This document shows, piece after piece, positions 39,549 through 52,250 of a DNA stretch of 64,000 nucleotides. This DNA is from Candidula unifasciata (taxonomy: Eukaryota > Mollusca > Gastropoda > Stylommatophora > Geomitridae). The notes below the pieces were generated by a model. That model worked only from the letters and a program-made list of their open reading frames with translations. It was not told the origin of the DNA and made no database searches. Made by a program: the position numbers and the translations under genes. The stretch's first letter is position 1; each line of letters begins with the position of its first letter. Location: contig CAJHNH020000224.1 in NCBI GenBank assembly GCA_905116865.2, positions 2,725,910 to 2,789,909 of the forward strand. The letters run 5' to 3'.

Positions 39549-40226
39549 TGGGTCTTTTTGTGCGGCTACGTGTATGTATGTGTGTCTGTGTAAGTTTACG
39601 TTTGTGTGCGTCGGTGTGTGTGTTTGTATGGTTCTTTTTGTGCGGCTACGTGTGTGTATGTGTGTCTGTGTAAGTTTACGTTTGTGTGCGTCGGTGTGTG
39701 TGTTTGTATGGTTCTTTTTGTGCGGCTACGTGTGTGTATGTGTGTCTGTGTAAGTTTACGTTTGTGTGCGTCGGTGTGTGTGTTTGTATGGTTCTTTTTG
39801 TGCGGCTACGTGTGTGTATGTGTGTCTGTGTAAGTTTACGTTTGTGTGCGTCGGTGTGTGTGTTTGTATGGTTCTTTTTGTGCGGCTACGTGTGTGTATG
39901 TGTGTCTGTGTAAGTTTACGTTTGTGTGCGTCGGTGTGTGTGTTTGTATGGTTCTTTTTGTGCGGCTACGTGTGTGTATGTGTGTCTGTGTAAGTTTACG
40001 TTTGTGTGCGTCGGTGTGTGTGTTTGTATGGTTCTTTTTGTGCGGCTACGTGTGTGTATGTGTGTCTGTGTAAGTTTACGTTTGTGTGCGTCGGTGTGTG
40101 TGTTTGTATGGTTCTTTTTGTGCGGCTACGTGTGTGTATGTGTGTCTGTGTAAGTTTACGTTTGTGTGCGTCGGTGTGTGTGTTTGTATGGTTCTTTTTG
40201 TGCGGCTACGTGTGTGTATGTATGTG
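39549..40226. repeat. 80-bp tandem repeat, about 8 near-identical copies
   Basis: The unit begins GTTCTTTTTGTGCGGCTACG, continues with TG-rich sequence and TAAGTTTACG, and ends GTGTTTGTATG. Only the outermost copies differ (for example TGTATGTATG in the first). A TG-rich flank continues to about 40440. Confidence 0.97.
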
Positions 40227-40854
40227 ATTTTGTGTTTGTATGTATCTGGGTTGTATGCGTGTGTGTTTTAGAGAGTGTGACTGTGTTTATGAGTGTGTGT
40301 GTGTATATATGTATGTATGTGTGTGTGTGTGCGTGTTCGTATGTATGTGGATGTATGTGTGTATTGGGTGCCTATGTGTGTATATGTGTAAGTGAGTGAA
40401 TGGGTTTGTGTGTGTATATGTGTGTGTGTGTTCGCGCGCCAGCGTGCGCACATATTTTACCACCCATGCTTTCGTTTTTGACTTGATATTCATAATATGC
40501 ATTTTATTACATGAACATAACATGCTTTATTGATGAGATACAACTGCTGTGTGAAAGATGGCTTTTTGAAAGGGCCGAATGTATAACAGGCCTGCGTGCC
40601 TAATTTGTAACCGTTAGAAAATAAAGTTCGTTTGTTCGTTTGTTCTTTCTATTTCTGGTGAACCAGTGCTATGTCCTTACTGTTTTTATAGTAGAAACCA
40701 GTCTAGTCCGCCAAACAGGAAACCAAGGCTTAACTTTGCCTGCATTCTTTCCTCTTCCCTTGTACCGAACCAACAAAAGGAAGAGCAAAGAAACTATTTT
40801 TTGTTGTTGTTGTTGTTGTTTTGTTTTTGTTAAGTTTTATTTATCAATACAATA

Positions 40855-40859
<5 letters not shown>

Positions 40860-40890
<31 letters not shown>
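40860..40890. repeat. Poly-A run
   Basis: About 31 consecutive A. A retroposon 3' end is possible; no body was recognised. Confidence 0.9.
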
Positions 40891-40892
<2 letters not shown>

Positions 40893-41109
40893 CTATTGAC
40901 GTTTTTGTTTTAATGATTAGTTTGTACATCTAAAGCTGAATATTTATTTTTTTTAAATTTTTTTTTTGTATATTATATCATCAGTACTTATTTATGGATA
41001 ACGTACACATTCCTCCATTTTCTTGGAATCCCACTTAGTTTTGTTGGGAGGGAGTGGGGCGGAGATCTTGGCGTATACTCAAGTAGGGCGTTAGGGTCTG
41101 TAAAAATAT

Positions 41110-42150
41110 TTGTCTAGAACGTTAAAAACCAACATTCTCAGTTGAGGTTTAAAGACAAACATTCTAATCATATAGTTAAGACCAACATTCTCAGCCTAAG
41201 GTTAAAGACCAACATTCAGTAGCAGGTTAAAGATCAACATTCTTAGTCGAACGTTAAAGACCAACATTCTCAGTCAAAGGTTATGGAACAACATTATCAG
41301 TCGAAGGTTGCAAACCAAAATCTCCAGTCGAGGGTTAAAGACCAACATTTTAAGCACATGGTTAAGACCAACATTCTCAGCCGATAGTTAGAGACAAAAA
41401 TTCTCAGTCGAAGGTTAAAGAACAACATTTTCAGCCAAAGGTTAAAGACCAACATTTTCAGTTGCAGGTTAAAAAAAAGACCAGTATTCTCAGCCGAAAG
41501 TTAAATGACAACATTCTCAGCTAAATGTTAAAGAACAACATTCTCAGTCAAAGTTAAAGACCAACGTTCTGAGCAGATGGTTAACGACCAACATTATCGG
41601 CCGAAAATTAAAGAACAAAAACATAACCATGTGGTTAAGACATTCTCAGCTGAAGTTTAAAGGCCAACATTCACAGTCGAAGGTTAAAGACCAACATACT
41701 AAGCAGATGGTTAAAGAACATTCTCAGCTGAAGATTAAAGACTAAAATTTTCAACCGATGGTTAAAGACCAACATTCTCAATCGAACTTCAAAAACCAAC
41801 ATTCTCAGTCGAGGTTTAAAGACAAACATTCTAAGAGTATGGTTAAGACCAACACTCTCAGCCAAAGGTTAAAGACCAACATCCTAAGCAGATGGTTAAA
41901 GACCAACATTATCGGCCGAAAATTAAAGAACAACATTCTAACCATATGGTTAAGACCAACATTCTCAACCGGAGATTAAAAACTAACATTCTTAGTGGAA
42001 CGTTAAAGACCAACATTATCAGCCGGAGGTTGAAGACCAACATTCTAAGCAGAATGTTAAGACCAACATTCCCAGGCGAAGTTTAAAGACCAACCTTCTC
42101 AGTCGAAGTTAAAGACCAACATTCTCAGTTTAAGGTTAGGACCAGCATTT
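41110..42150. repeat. 27-bp degenerate tandem repeat, about 38 copies
   Basis: Unit approximately GTTAAAGACCAACATTCTC followed by AGYCGAAG (27 bp). Copies vary by substitutions and small indels (AAGACCAAC, AAGAACAAC). Frames in it encode VKDQHSQSK-like nonapeptides and are not supported as genes. Confidence 0.92.
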
Positions 42151-43029
42151 ATGTTCTACAGAGGTTTGTTCACATACACACGTGATCTTCACTTAACATC
42201 CTTTTGTGTCATTAAACATTACAGATAGCTCGACGTTGGTTCCTCCATACTGTTCTCCCCCATCCTTTGTGTATTGTTCTTGATACTCATAGCATGTAAT
42301 TTTTGTTTTTATTTTTATTTATATGAACATAACAGGCTTGACAAATAAAATACGATTGCAGTACGAAAAGAGAGTTTGAAAAGGCTAAGTCTAAGGCGGG
42401 CCTGTATGCCCAAATTGTGAACCCTTGAAAATACAGTTTGTTCGTTCTCCTCTGCACAGTCCCCCACAACCCTCCCCTCCCCAATACCAAGAATTTAGTC
42501 TACACGACAATTTAAAGTATAGTTCGTAATAGGTCATTCTTCCTGAGTCGGTTAATTTCAAGTTTCAGTTGCTGGTTTGTGAGTATTTGTCCGCTTCGCC
42601 TCACAATGACTCTAGTGTATCTTCATCTTATTTTTCCCCTTACAACTGTTGAAACTTCTGACCCAAGTTAAAAACAAAAATCAACCGTCATTTTTTGTTC
42701 ACCTTAAGGTACGAGATTATTTAGAAAAGGTTATAACACCTGCCATGATCGAAGGTGTTACATATAAAAAATACGGACGCAAACAATACATTGCACAATT
42801 CATTTCATTGCATATTTCGTCCAGTGCATCACTGCATGGGTAAATAAAAATATAATGAAGTATAAAAATGAAAAAAAAGTAAAATATCACATTGTCGTTG
42901 CCAAGTTGTAAACATCTCCACCGGAAATCCGGAAATTCAAGATATGCTATAAAAATACCATGGTAGAATCACATTTATCACGTGATCTTGTTGTTTACAC
43001 AAAAAGATTTTGAAGAAAGATGTCCACAC

Positions 43030-43033
43030 AGAG

Positions 43034-43091
<58 letters not shown>
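43030..43091. repeat. (GA)n microsatellite
   Basis: A pure GA run of about 60 bp. Confidence 0.97.
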
Positions 43092-43094
<3 letters not shown>

Positions 43095-43234
43095 AATACA
43101 GACATAAATACAGACAGAGAATACAATGTGCGTTAGTCAAGTGGCACTGGAGACACACCCACAAGTGATAATGTCAAGAAACGAGAACTCGCAGATGTTT
43201 GTGGAAGAAAATGGCTCGTAACGCTGTGTACGAC

Positions 43235-43475
43235 ACATGATAAGGTTAGTCGCGTATCCTTTACAGGACGTTGCAGAACCAACCCCAACAGCCCCTGCCT
43301 GTTGTGTGGTTTTTCTAGGCAAAATTACGTCCAGTAGTTTGCCATTGCCTCTAGACGGTCGGCTTTCTTGATACCATTGTCGAAACCAACGCAAGGCCCA
43401 TGGCCCGCAGCTGGGATCGATTCCGGCATCCCGGCATTACGAAGCGTTCGCATCGACTTAGCCACAGAGCCGACA
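43235..43475 (-). repeat. tRNA-derived SINE family F, copy 3 (complete)
   Basis: On the minus strand, the A box TGGCTAAGTCGATGCG (about 43450-43465) and B box GGAATCGATCCC (43416-43427) are followed by a body with GCCTTGCGTTGGTTTCGAC, GCCGACCGTC and TGCAACGTCCTGTAAAGG. It is the best copy in this window. Confidence 0.85.
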
Positions 43476-43918
43476 CGACATATGGTAACGATTAGTATTT
43501 ATCTGAAAAGACGCCAATGGGGTTTAGGCGTTACTGAAATCTTTTCACAATACTAATCCTTGACGTAAGAGGGTTCGATTGCACGAAATATGGTTTAGTC
43601 ATTTTTCAGGGGTGTTTCTTTATCCCGTCTGTTAGTTAGTTGGTTAGTTGGGGTTTCTTCATTGCACTCCGGACATGTCCATAGGTGCTCAGCTCCTCCC
43701 CTCAGTATGAACCCCAAGGTCCAGAGGCTAGAATCAGTTTTTTGTTGATTAACAAGTCCTCCGATGTGACTGGTGTGTGCCCCAATTTTTTTCTAATTAC
43801 TACGCCGATTTTAACTCACAAGTCTATCATTATAGAGAGGGATGTGGATTCACTGCTCTTAAAGTCATCCACCTTTCCATTTCTCGGATGGAAGTAATAA
43901 TATCAACATAATCTATAG

Positions 43919-44048
43919 TTTTCTTCTTCTTCTTCTTCTTCTTCTTCTCCTTCTTCTTCTTCTTCTTCTTCTTCTTCTTCTTCTTCTTCTTCTTCTTCTT
44001 CTTCTTCTTCTTCTTCTTCTTCTTCTTCTTCTTCTTCTTCTTCTTCTT
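43919..44048. repeat. (TTC)n microsatellite, tail of a minus-strand retroelement
   Basis: About 130 bp of TTC. The minus-strand (GAA)n directly follows a family E end at 44050-44190. Confidence 0.97.
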
Positions 44049-44049
44049 G

Positions 44050-44190
44050 TTCACCGACTGTAAATATGGCGGTAAGTCGCGGTTGCTCGTCCAGTTGGAC
44101 TTTTAGCTTTTACCTTGACCTGAGTTTTGCGTGTACATCCGTTTTACTGGCTTATTTGTTTGCAGTTCTCGTTTCCCGCCTCTCCGGCAG
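44050..44190 (-). repeat. Dispersed repeat family E, copy 6
   Basis: The minus strand reads AAACGGATGTACACGCAAAAC, TCAGGTCAAGGTAAAAGC and TTACCGCCATATTTACAG, then the (GAA)n tail. Confidence 0.6.
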
Positions 44191-44799
44191 ACGTACTCAG
44201 ACTTCGAGGGAAGACGTCAAGCCTATTTCTAGGTTGACTGTGGCCATTGTTTTGTGTTGGTCGAGATGCTGCCTCGTTTGTGTGGTGTCCTCTTTGACCC
44301 TTTACAGGTGTGGCACCCGGAGAACCCCCTTAGGGCAGTCCTAGGTAGAATTGTCAGCCCTCAAGGAAAGGCAGGGGCAGATCATGGGCATTCCCCGCCA
44401 TCCCAGGAGGCTTCCATAAATGCAGCCGACACATAATGCTCTGGTCCTGGGCTCACCTAAGGAATCGTCACGTCCTGTTCATGACTGCCTAACCTCACAA
44501 CCGTATATTGAGCTTCCCGCGCTCCCAGGCTGCGCCCTCCGGAGATCAGCGGGGAGCAGACGGCAGGTCCAGAACTTTTGTGGCCACACAAATAGGTACA
44601 TACTTTTTCATCGCACGTTAGACACCTTTAACGTTGTTTCAACTGTGCCCTTAGCACGACAGTATGGGGAAGCATGCGTCAGGCGTGGCTACACCTGTTT
44701 GGTCCCAGAACTCGGGCCAGTGGGACCAGTGGATACGGATATTTGGACATTTTTCTAATCGGTACGATTTATGAAGGTCGGACTTTGAGCTTGCATGTG

Positions 44800-45480
44800 T
44801 GCCGTAGGATCTAACTTAGTTTCGGACATTATTCCATAGCCAGCAGATGAAAAGTTGCTGTAGTGGAGTACCTAAGCGTGGTGACGACGACGCTGAGGAT
44901 TGAAAGAGGATGTACGTAGGTAGAATCTTGCTGCGAGAAATCGCCCACAAGAGATGTTACTCGTCTTGGCTGCGGGTAAATCTCTCGGTCAAGGGTTGAC
45001 TCTCAGCAGCACAGTTTTCCATTCCCTCCAGACTTTTAACCGAGAGTTGTCATTTGGTGATACATTTGCCAAGCAGACTTTACTCATGTTCCGAATGAGT
45101 TTTGGTAGACTTTTCACCCATGCGTTTAGGGGCGGGCTGATGAGAGCCTGAAAGGACACTAAACCTCTGGGTGCCGCCAGCTCTGAGGTCCCCTGCCAAC
45201 TCTGTTAATGCTCATTTGAGACATTATCCGTGGCGCACGACGGGGACGTGCAGCAGGAGTCTTGCATGAGGTTCCGTCAAATCAGAACAGTGAAGGACTG
45301 GCGCCTGAGTGAGGTACGGAGTATCTCCTTATACACATCACATCAGACCTAACTTTCCCTCACGACTGTGACCGAAATCACCGCGCCACGATCTATAGGT
45401 TGACAATCGGTAGTGATCGCTGATCCAGCCAACCCATCAGCTCTTTCATTTCCATCGATAGATCCTTTTAAATTATTCTT
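44800..45480 (-). pseudogene. LINE RNase H C-terminal fragment and 3' region
   Basis: The minus strand reads GSIDGNERADGLAGSAITTD then PIDRGAVISV. This is the conserved end of LINE RNase H (pattern GNERADxLAGSA). The sequence toward 44800 has broken frames. It may be the body belonging to the (TTC)n tail at 43919. Confidence 0.6.
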
Positions 45481-45499
45481 TTGCGCCAACGCATAAAAC

Positions 45500-46390
45500 A
45501 AACTTGACAAATTGCTTGTGGTTTACAGCTTAGGTCCAATATCTTCCCCGTTGGCCAATAACTTCCGATTACAAAAAAAAAAAAAAAAACGCCCAATAGG
45601 TAGCAGTTTGACTATTCGTTAAGCCCCTGAAAAAAAAACCGCCCAATAATTATCAGTGGGACTATTCGTTAAGCCCCTGAAATGGGACATAAAACCCGCA
45701 CATGGAACTATCGACAACAATGCACTGTTACAGTGTGTAAACAAATCTAGTATTGATAGAAGAAACCGAAAAACACGTGGTATATTCTGCACAAAGAATT
45801 ACATAAACTATGTTTACAAACTCAAGTGTGATTTATCACACATGATGTGGCACTTTCCAATAGTCAAGGACAGACAAGGATAAGTACTGCCTTCATTTTA
45901 TAGTTCGTCACTCACGCCGTCAACACACATTTTTGCACGTGGCCTTAGATTTTACATGCCTTTTATGATTTTATAATTTGCAATTGCTGCTGTTTTCTCA
46001 CATCGGCGAATTTTTTGGATCTTTGTTTGAGTAACAATGTCTGCACCTCTGAAAACAAGAAAAGAATATACAGTAATAGACTCAAATGGGCAGTTTGCTT
46101 GGAAATAATTTCACCTTTTACAATGTGGTGATTAATTTTTTAATCCATTCATTTATGAAAAACAAAACAAACAAAAATAGACCACGTTCAACCTACCGCG
46201 AGCAGTATCAGTTATAAATGTGGTCTAATTTCTTTGTGCCAGTTATGTTAAGAAATGTTAATTGCACCAGAACTAGTGGCCTGGACCGGTAACCTAGTAC
46301 CTAAGTACCCGAGGGTTGCTACGGATGAGCTGTTATGCACTATGCACACTCACATGCATATAGACATACATATACAATTACACACACATT
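45500..46390. other. No gene recognised
   Basis: Contains a near-duplicate phrase, CCCAATA-GTAGCAGTTTGACT / CCCAATA-TATCAGTGGGACT with TATTCGTTAAGCCCCTGAAA, at 45592-45630 and 45641-45680 (49-bp spacing). Otherwise unique-looking. Confidence 0.4.
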
Positions 46391-46395
46391 ATATG

Positions 46396-46397
<2 letters not shown>

Positions 46398-46452
<55 letters not shown>
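46398..46452. repeat. (TA)n microsatellite
   Basis: A TA run of about 55 bp inside CA/TG-rich DNA. Confidence 0.96.
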
Positions 46453-46456
<4 letters not shown>

Positions 46457-46617
46457 CCTCTGCACACCCACATGGGAATGCATGCATACGTGTTTGAATA
46501 CACCCACATGTGTATATTATATATATGTGTGTTTACGCGTGCACGCCAGATTTGGAATGCAAGTATATGTGTCTGCGTACAAACACATGTATGTGTATAT
46601 GCACACATGCAGTCAAG

Positions 46618-46735
46618 GAGACGGTGTGGTATAGCGGCCAGACGCTCGCATGTGGATCAGAATTTCATTGGTTTAGATACGAACGGAGGCTAGCTTCTTT
46701 TTTTAAATTAATGACTCTTGCTCCCAGACCTACAC
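46618..46735 (+). repeat. tRNA-like SINE head (diverged)
   Basis: A-box-like GTGGTATAGCGGCCAGACGC; the B box position holds TTGGTTTAGATACGAACG, which is weak. Confidence 0.4.
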
Positions 46736-47140
46736 CTTAAACGGGTACTAGTGTTGTATATGGTATACTCTATAGTTTTGCCCATTTCCTATTATTTGCA
46801 TCTTGGTTACTAGTTTAAGTCTTTCTTTTGTGTATGTGGCATTTTCTCAGTATCCACTACTAAAAAGGGATAGTTTGGCAATCTTGGCCAGTTTAGGTTG
46901 TTTCACTCTAATCCCTTCCCTTTTTTCTTACCTTCCTCACTTCTTTTTTCTCACTCCACTGTCATAGTCTTATCAAATTTTTATCTATAGAGGCATGCAT
47001 ATTTTTGCGTGTCCTGCAAATGAATTTATTTATTTATTTCTGCATATTCTCATTACTATTAACATGTAAGCATTCTATGGATGTCAATGACATACTTAAT
47101 TTTTGAAAATAGTCTTCCAGGAGACCTTAATCTCCATAAT

Positions 47141-49300
47141 TTATTTGCTGGAATTTGTAGGTTGTCTAAAACTTGAGATGTCAGTGCGGGTTCTCTTAAA
47201 GTATTCGCATGCTCCTCTGCTCGTAGCACTCATATCCCACTGTTGTTTCCACATGTCGGCAATATACCGTTTGGTTTGACTCTTCCCCTTGGATTTTCCT
47301 AGACCGGTTTCTATTATATAATGGCTGCTGGTACCTCTTTTTTGTTGTTGCAAAAATGTCCGCCTTTTCATTACCGACTATGCCTTTATGAACTGTAATC
47401 CTTGCTATGTGATCTGGCATCGGCTGTTCCTAAGTTGTGTAGTTAGTGTTAATATCTCCTCTTTAATATCTGATCTAGTTCCCTTAGTATAGTTTCCTAG
47501 TGATTGCGCCGATGAAGGAGAATGTGTCATTACTGTCAATTTCAAAGGGTGGAGGTGGGGGGGGGAGGGGAAGAGGGGGCTATCTCTAAGGTTTTCATTA
47601 TACCGACTAATTCAGCTGTGTATGATCTGTGATTGTATCAAATTTTTATATTTTCCAGTAAGAATAAAAACACCGGCCCCTACTTTTCCTTTAACATTTT
47701 TGGATCCATCAGTGAATATTATCAGGCTGTCCGTCCCAGTGTTTCTAAAGCGCTGCTCCGGTATGGTCCTTGGTTGTGGTGGATCATTATTGTGTGAAAT
47801 ATTTTGCCAGGCTCATGTCTACACGTGGTGGTTTCAATTTTCATGGTGTATTTGAGGTTTATATCTCTTACTCTATTCAAATGTCATTGCTAGTTCCTTA
47901 TTAGTTTTTTTTCTATTGCAGCATCCCATCATGCTTGCCTAAGAATGCTTCTTACTAGTAACCCCTTGAATATGTTTGTATTGGTGCTAAAAGTGTCACA
48001 TACCGAATGATCACAATAGTGTGCGGTCTGAAGCCAGTACTTGTATATTAATTGCTTCTTTCTCAGATTTAACGGTGCTGTACCTAGCGCTACTTCCATT
48101 GCTTCTCTTGGTGAGCAATTATCCACACCCATAATGGTGGCCAATGATTGGCACTCTTTACTGTCTAGTTTAATTTGTGTGCAATCAATTGCTGAGTCAT
48201 TGACAATGCTTCCATATTCTAGTTTCCCTCTCATGAAGGCTCTTTAAAATTGTAAGACTTGTAGTGACTTGATAAGCCCTCGATCCATTTAATTTAATTA
48301 TCCTTTAAATGCTGCTAATCATTTTAGATTTGTCTACTGTTTGCTCGTTAGTCTATGGATTGGTCTTCCACCGATTCTTATTTAACAGAATCACTGTGAT
48401 AGTGGTCTTTTTTTTAAATAGTTAAATACCACACTTACTGTTTTGTTGCTACTTATTTTTAGACCCTATTTAATCACCCAATTAGTAACAGTATTAACTT
48501 CTTTATGTAATCTGTTCCTTGCGCTCTTTACTGGCTTATCACTTGTAAATATTGAAACGTCATCCGCGGACTGTCAGGATTACTCTTTGGTCTTTAATTA
48601 TCTCGGTAAGGTCATTAACCAGAATTGAGAATTTTGTTGGCGATAACACAGTACCTTGGAGGAATCCGTTCTTCTGTATATAAATACTTAATATCTCATT
48701 GTTAACGATCACAGAGAATGCCCTGTCCTCCAAGATCTCTTAATGTATCTATATACTAGTCCACCTAATTCTATTCTTATGTCTGCGGCTCCGGTAAAAA
48801 GTTTGAGCTAAGTCTAAAAATAGTTTTATTATAGTTTTACTATAGTTTTATTTCCTATTTTGAATCCTCTTTTCACATGGTTCTCTAGTTTAATTATTTT
48901 GTCCTTTGTAGACCCATTGGCTCTAAATCATGACTGGTTTTTAACTAAATAAGTGCTTTAAAAAAAAAAAAAATTCACGTGGAAAGTAATCCTTTTGTTT
49001 ACGATAGTTTCTAGTATTTTTCCTTAATGTGATGTTAAAGAGATCGGTCTGAATAAGTCTACTTTTTGAGGTTCCTTTTCTGGTTTTTAAATGGTAAAAA
49101 TTGTGACTTATTTCCATTGTCTGGGATTTCTTCTTCACTCAATATCTAATTGAATAAATCCATAATTTGCTTCAACATTTTACCTAGTAACATTTTCTTT
49201 ATTTTGTAATTAAAAATGTCCGCTCCTGCTGCAGTGTTGTATTTTTAATTTATATCACTTCTATCTTTTTTTTTTACTGTTATATCCATGTCTAGGTAGT
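47141..49300 (-). pseudogene. LINE with reverse transcriptase and RNase H, heavily decayed
   Basis: Read on the minus strand in order: MDLFNXILSEEEIPD (49.1-49.2 kb), QGTVLSPTKFSILVNDLTEI (RT motif B), ADDVSIFTSDKPVKS (the xADD box, about 48540-48560), GLKISSNKTVSVVF, RGKLEYGSIVND, PLNLRKKQLIYKYW (47.9-48.2 kb), and HKGIVGNEKADIFA (RNase H end, about 47350). Order and spacing fit an I/Jockey-like LINE. Many stops break it. Confidence 0.75.
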
Positions 49301-49315
49301 GTTGTTCCCATAAAA

Positions 49316-49560
49316 AGTAAAGATTTTTTTCACGCCTTTTGGCGCATCGGGCATATGGGAAGAGCACCCCATATTTTTACAGACCAATCGGCACTACTTG
49401 GGTAATGTGGTTAGAATTACGCCGGCCGTTTTACTTCCCCAGGAATCCATCCTGCAACCCATTTTAGGCTGAGTCGACCTGCGATGCTTCATACCATCAG
49501 TGGGTTTCGATTGCGGTACGTTGGAATGACGAGTCGGACTCACAACGCCTAATTAGGTAG
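49316..49560 (+). repeat. Dispersed repeat family G, copy 3, inserted in the minus-strand LINE
   Basis: CACGCCTTTTGGCGCATCGGG, then an AGACCAATCGGCACTACTTGG block and TTACGCCGGCCGTTTTACTT. A B-box-like GGGTTTCGATTGC is at about 49502. It separates the RT part from the upstream linker of the LINE. Confidence 0.65.
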
Positions 49561-49679
49561 TGTTTTACCGCATTTAAATGTTGCAATTTGTCAATTAGTC
49601 TGCTAAATTCTTATGCTTTCTCTCTCTATTTTCTCTCTATTTTCTCTCTATCCTCTCTCTCTCTATCCCCTCTCTCTAT

Positions 49680-49694
49680 CCTCTCTCTCTATCA

Positions 49695-49752
<58 letters not shown>
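49680..49752. repeat. (TC)n microsatellite
   Basis: Irregular CTCTCTAT units from 49618, then a pure TC run to 49752. Confidence 0.96.
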
Positions 49753-49754
<2 letters not shown>

Positions 49755-49779
49755 GCTTTCTTCATCGCCTAATCTCTCA

Positions 49780-50040
49780 TTAGAGCAATCTTCATACAAT
49801 TACCTTCCCCGACACTTCGATGAGGTACAAGGTGGAAGAGAAGAAGAAGAAGCCTTTCCAAAACATGGGCTTTCTCTTGGTCACTTATTGCTAATTTATG
49901 TATTTTCATTGTGGGAATCTTATATATCTTTTATTTCCTTTAATAGCCTCTATTGAATCCCACACCTCGTTCGCTGGAGTATTTGGTGAAAGTTTTTGAC
50001 AAATGTTTTCCACTGTGCCTTCTTGGCCTCTTTTGACTAC
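49780..50040 (-). pseudogene. LINE linker upstream of RT
   Basis: The minus strand reads RGQEGTVENICQKLSPNTPA then EVWDSIEAIKGN, resembling the region before the LINE RT domain. Its position is right for the 5' continuation of the LINE at 47141-49300, beyond the family G insertion and the TC tract. Confidence 0.55.
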
Positions 50041-50139
50041 TTGGTTGGCTTCGTTTCTGTGTTTCTTATCATAATTATCATGTAGCAGGTCCTATGCAGA
50101 ACGTCGCTCTTTTGACGGTCTGCCTGAAAGAAACTCGGT

Positions 50140-50415
50140 CTCTCGCCAGCTCTCTCGCCTCACGTACTTTCATACTCAACATCCTGTGCCTATCTTCGTG
50201 TTGCTAGGCCCCTGCACCTCTTTCCTGTTACCATGCCTTCTGCTATTATTTCTTACCAATCCGTCGTGGCACTTAATATGACCAAAATATTTCAGCTTCT
50301 GAGTCAGGATGCTGTTTATTAGCCAATGTTCCTTGATGTTCAGATCATTTTTGGCTTCCATGATAAGTTTCTTGGGATAGTAATGTCGTAGTTTTCCCTT
50401 GCTTTCCACATCCAC
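50140..50415 (-). pseudogene. LINE C-terminal fragment
   Basis: The minus strand reads NDLNIKEHWLINSILTQKL then KYFGHIKCHDGLVRNN. It is the same ending as the LINE at 55990-56950 (NLKENWHVNSHLSRKL, YFKHVKRHDDLERT). Confidence 0.7.
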
Positions 50416-50679
50416 ATGGCTTTAGACTAAATCCTCAGCCTTCAGCAACCTTTTTAATTGCTAGGGCAAGTAAGTGTCCGGCTCTGTAATGTGTTTCTTA
50501 AACGCATCTGAATTCTCATGGTTCCTGTGTTTTCTATGCCTTTAGAGTACCCTTTTCCGGTGTTCACGTGCTTTTGTATAACGGTCGTTCAACCACGGGA
50601 CTGAGTGCCTATTTCAGGTCTCGGTGGTCAAGGCTGGGGGGTTTACCGCTTTGCTCCTTAAGGCTATCTGGCATGTTCT

Positions 50680-51020
50680 GATTAGGTATATTTTGAACTG
50701 CTATTTGTGGTGAGGTGAATCAACCAAACCCTGCACATTGGACTATTCATGATGTTGGCGCCCCTAGCGGGCAGGTCACATTTCAAATTTAGACCCGTCC
50801 GGTGGGTATATAGTCCCTCATATCTATTTATACCTCTATCTGGTGGAATAGATATTTCTATACCCTCTAGTTGTTTTGAAAAGTCTACATTTTCAAACTT
50901 ACAACTGTGGGATAGATATTTTCTGGAGTAATATTCAGAATTCATGGAAACCTTTTTACTCCTTGGCGTACTAATACGGGACTTCTTTCTAGAAACGCCA
51001 AGCGAGATCAGGCCGGTCAT
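50680..51020 (-). other. Unassigned 112-codon open frame
   Basis: An uninterrupted minus-strand frame with no domain I recognise. Repeats surround it, so a retroelement endonuclease or linker fragment is possible. Confidence 0.3.
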
Positions 51021-51029
51021 TCTTTGCCA

Positions 51030-52030
51030 GACTTCCTAGGTGTAAAAAAGTATTTAATCTCTCTGATTAAATCTTGGCGCATTCAAAATACCAGTTTAAT
51101 CTTTAAAGGATTCCTAAGCTTGGGTAAGTTAATTATAGTTTACGAGTACCATGATATATGTCTCTTTAAAGTTTTCCGCTGCTGCAGGCAGGAAAGATTC
51201 AGCTGTGTGACCGCACAGAACTAGGCCGTTCTTGGTGTCCAGACACTCAATCCCCTAAAACCTAACCTTTCACTTCACAAGCTGATAGTTTGTGCCCTAC
51301 CTGACCCAATACTATTATAAAGATTTTAAATCTATGAAGCTAATTTTTCTTTAACGTACCGACAGAGTTGGGGTCGATTAGCCGACATATTTAACTAGGT
51401 CACACAATAGCAGGCAAGACGCTATGACGTCAGAGGTTATTTTTAGCAGACACAACAAAGTGTGTGCAGTGGGCAGATTGTGGAGGTATAAAATATATAT
51501 GTAAGAAAGAGATAGAATGTGTGTCTGCAAGTGCGGATGGGAAGGTGGAGAGAGGATGATCTATGTGTATTAGTGTCTATCTATCTCCACTATGGACCTT
51601 TTCTCCTATCTCTGGTACTGACTGACAGATAGAGATAAATGAAGAGGGAACTGTCTCATTTTCCTAAGAGCTATCCTCTGAGTGAGTGAAAAGGTTTTAG
51701 GGAAAACAATTGAGCTTGGTATGTGACTCTTAAGATGAATACTAATTCAAAGTTCCTTCCTGACACAGAATGATACCTCCCTGGAAGTCAGGCAGACGAT
51801 CACAGTCCAACCAACCTCCATCCACCAATAGTACCTGCTACCACCACAACTTCCACATGACAGGAGTTTGTGTGAGTTCCAGTGGCTAAGAGGCAGTTGT
51901 TGCAGTCCACCTAGTGTCATCACTCCAAGGAATCCTTCTTCGTGAGCTTTGTTGAGCTCCAGCACAAACATTTAATTCCAATACATGAACTTTGTCAAAG
52001 TTGTTCGGAGTACTTTTCATATATTACATT
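51030..52030. other. No gene recognised
   Basis: Unique-looking AT-rich DNA. A 74-codon minus frame at 51747-51971 has no recognised domain. Confidence 0.4.
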
Positions 52031-52033
52031 GTG

Positions 52034-52250
52034 GTCCCCGTATAGGAGGCAATTGCTTTTTTATTTGAAGCCCCACCCTGGCTTCTGCCGGTGGCCCTGA
52101 TTATAGCCGGGCCGTAAATTTAGCCTAGGCTATAGATATCACCATAACGGCTGAAAGGGGCTTCTGGGACCTCTCCACGGGTGATCCTCATCCGCACTGA
52201 GACACTTTATGTCACCGGGTGTTTAGAACTTCTGTGATGTCCTGGTGGGA
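52034..52250 (-). repeat. Dispersed repeat family C, copy 9
   Basis: The plus strand shows the reverse order: GAAGCCCCACCCTGGCTTCTG, GGGACCTCTCCACGGGTGAT, GATGTCCTGGTGGGATACAAC. Confidence 0.85.

Noticed and set aside
39490..40399. Cys/Val-rich repetitive small proteins
   Set aside because: They are read from the 80-bp TG-rich minisatellite. The unit is not a multiple of three, so each frame closes after about one period.
41671..42086. Short proteins with VKDQHSQSK-like repeats
   Set aside because: They are translations of the degenerate 27-bp array, frequently frameshifted between units.
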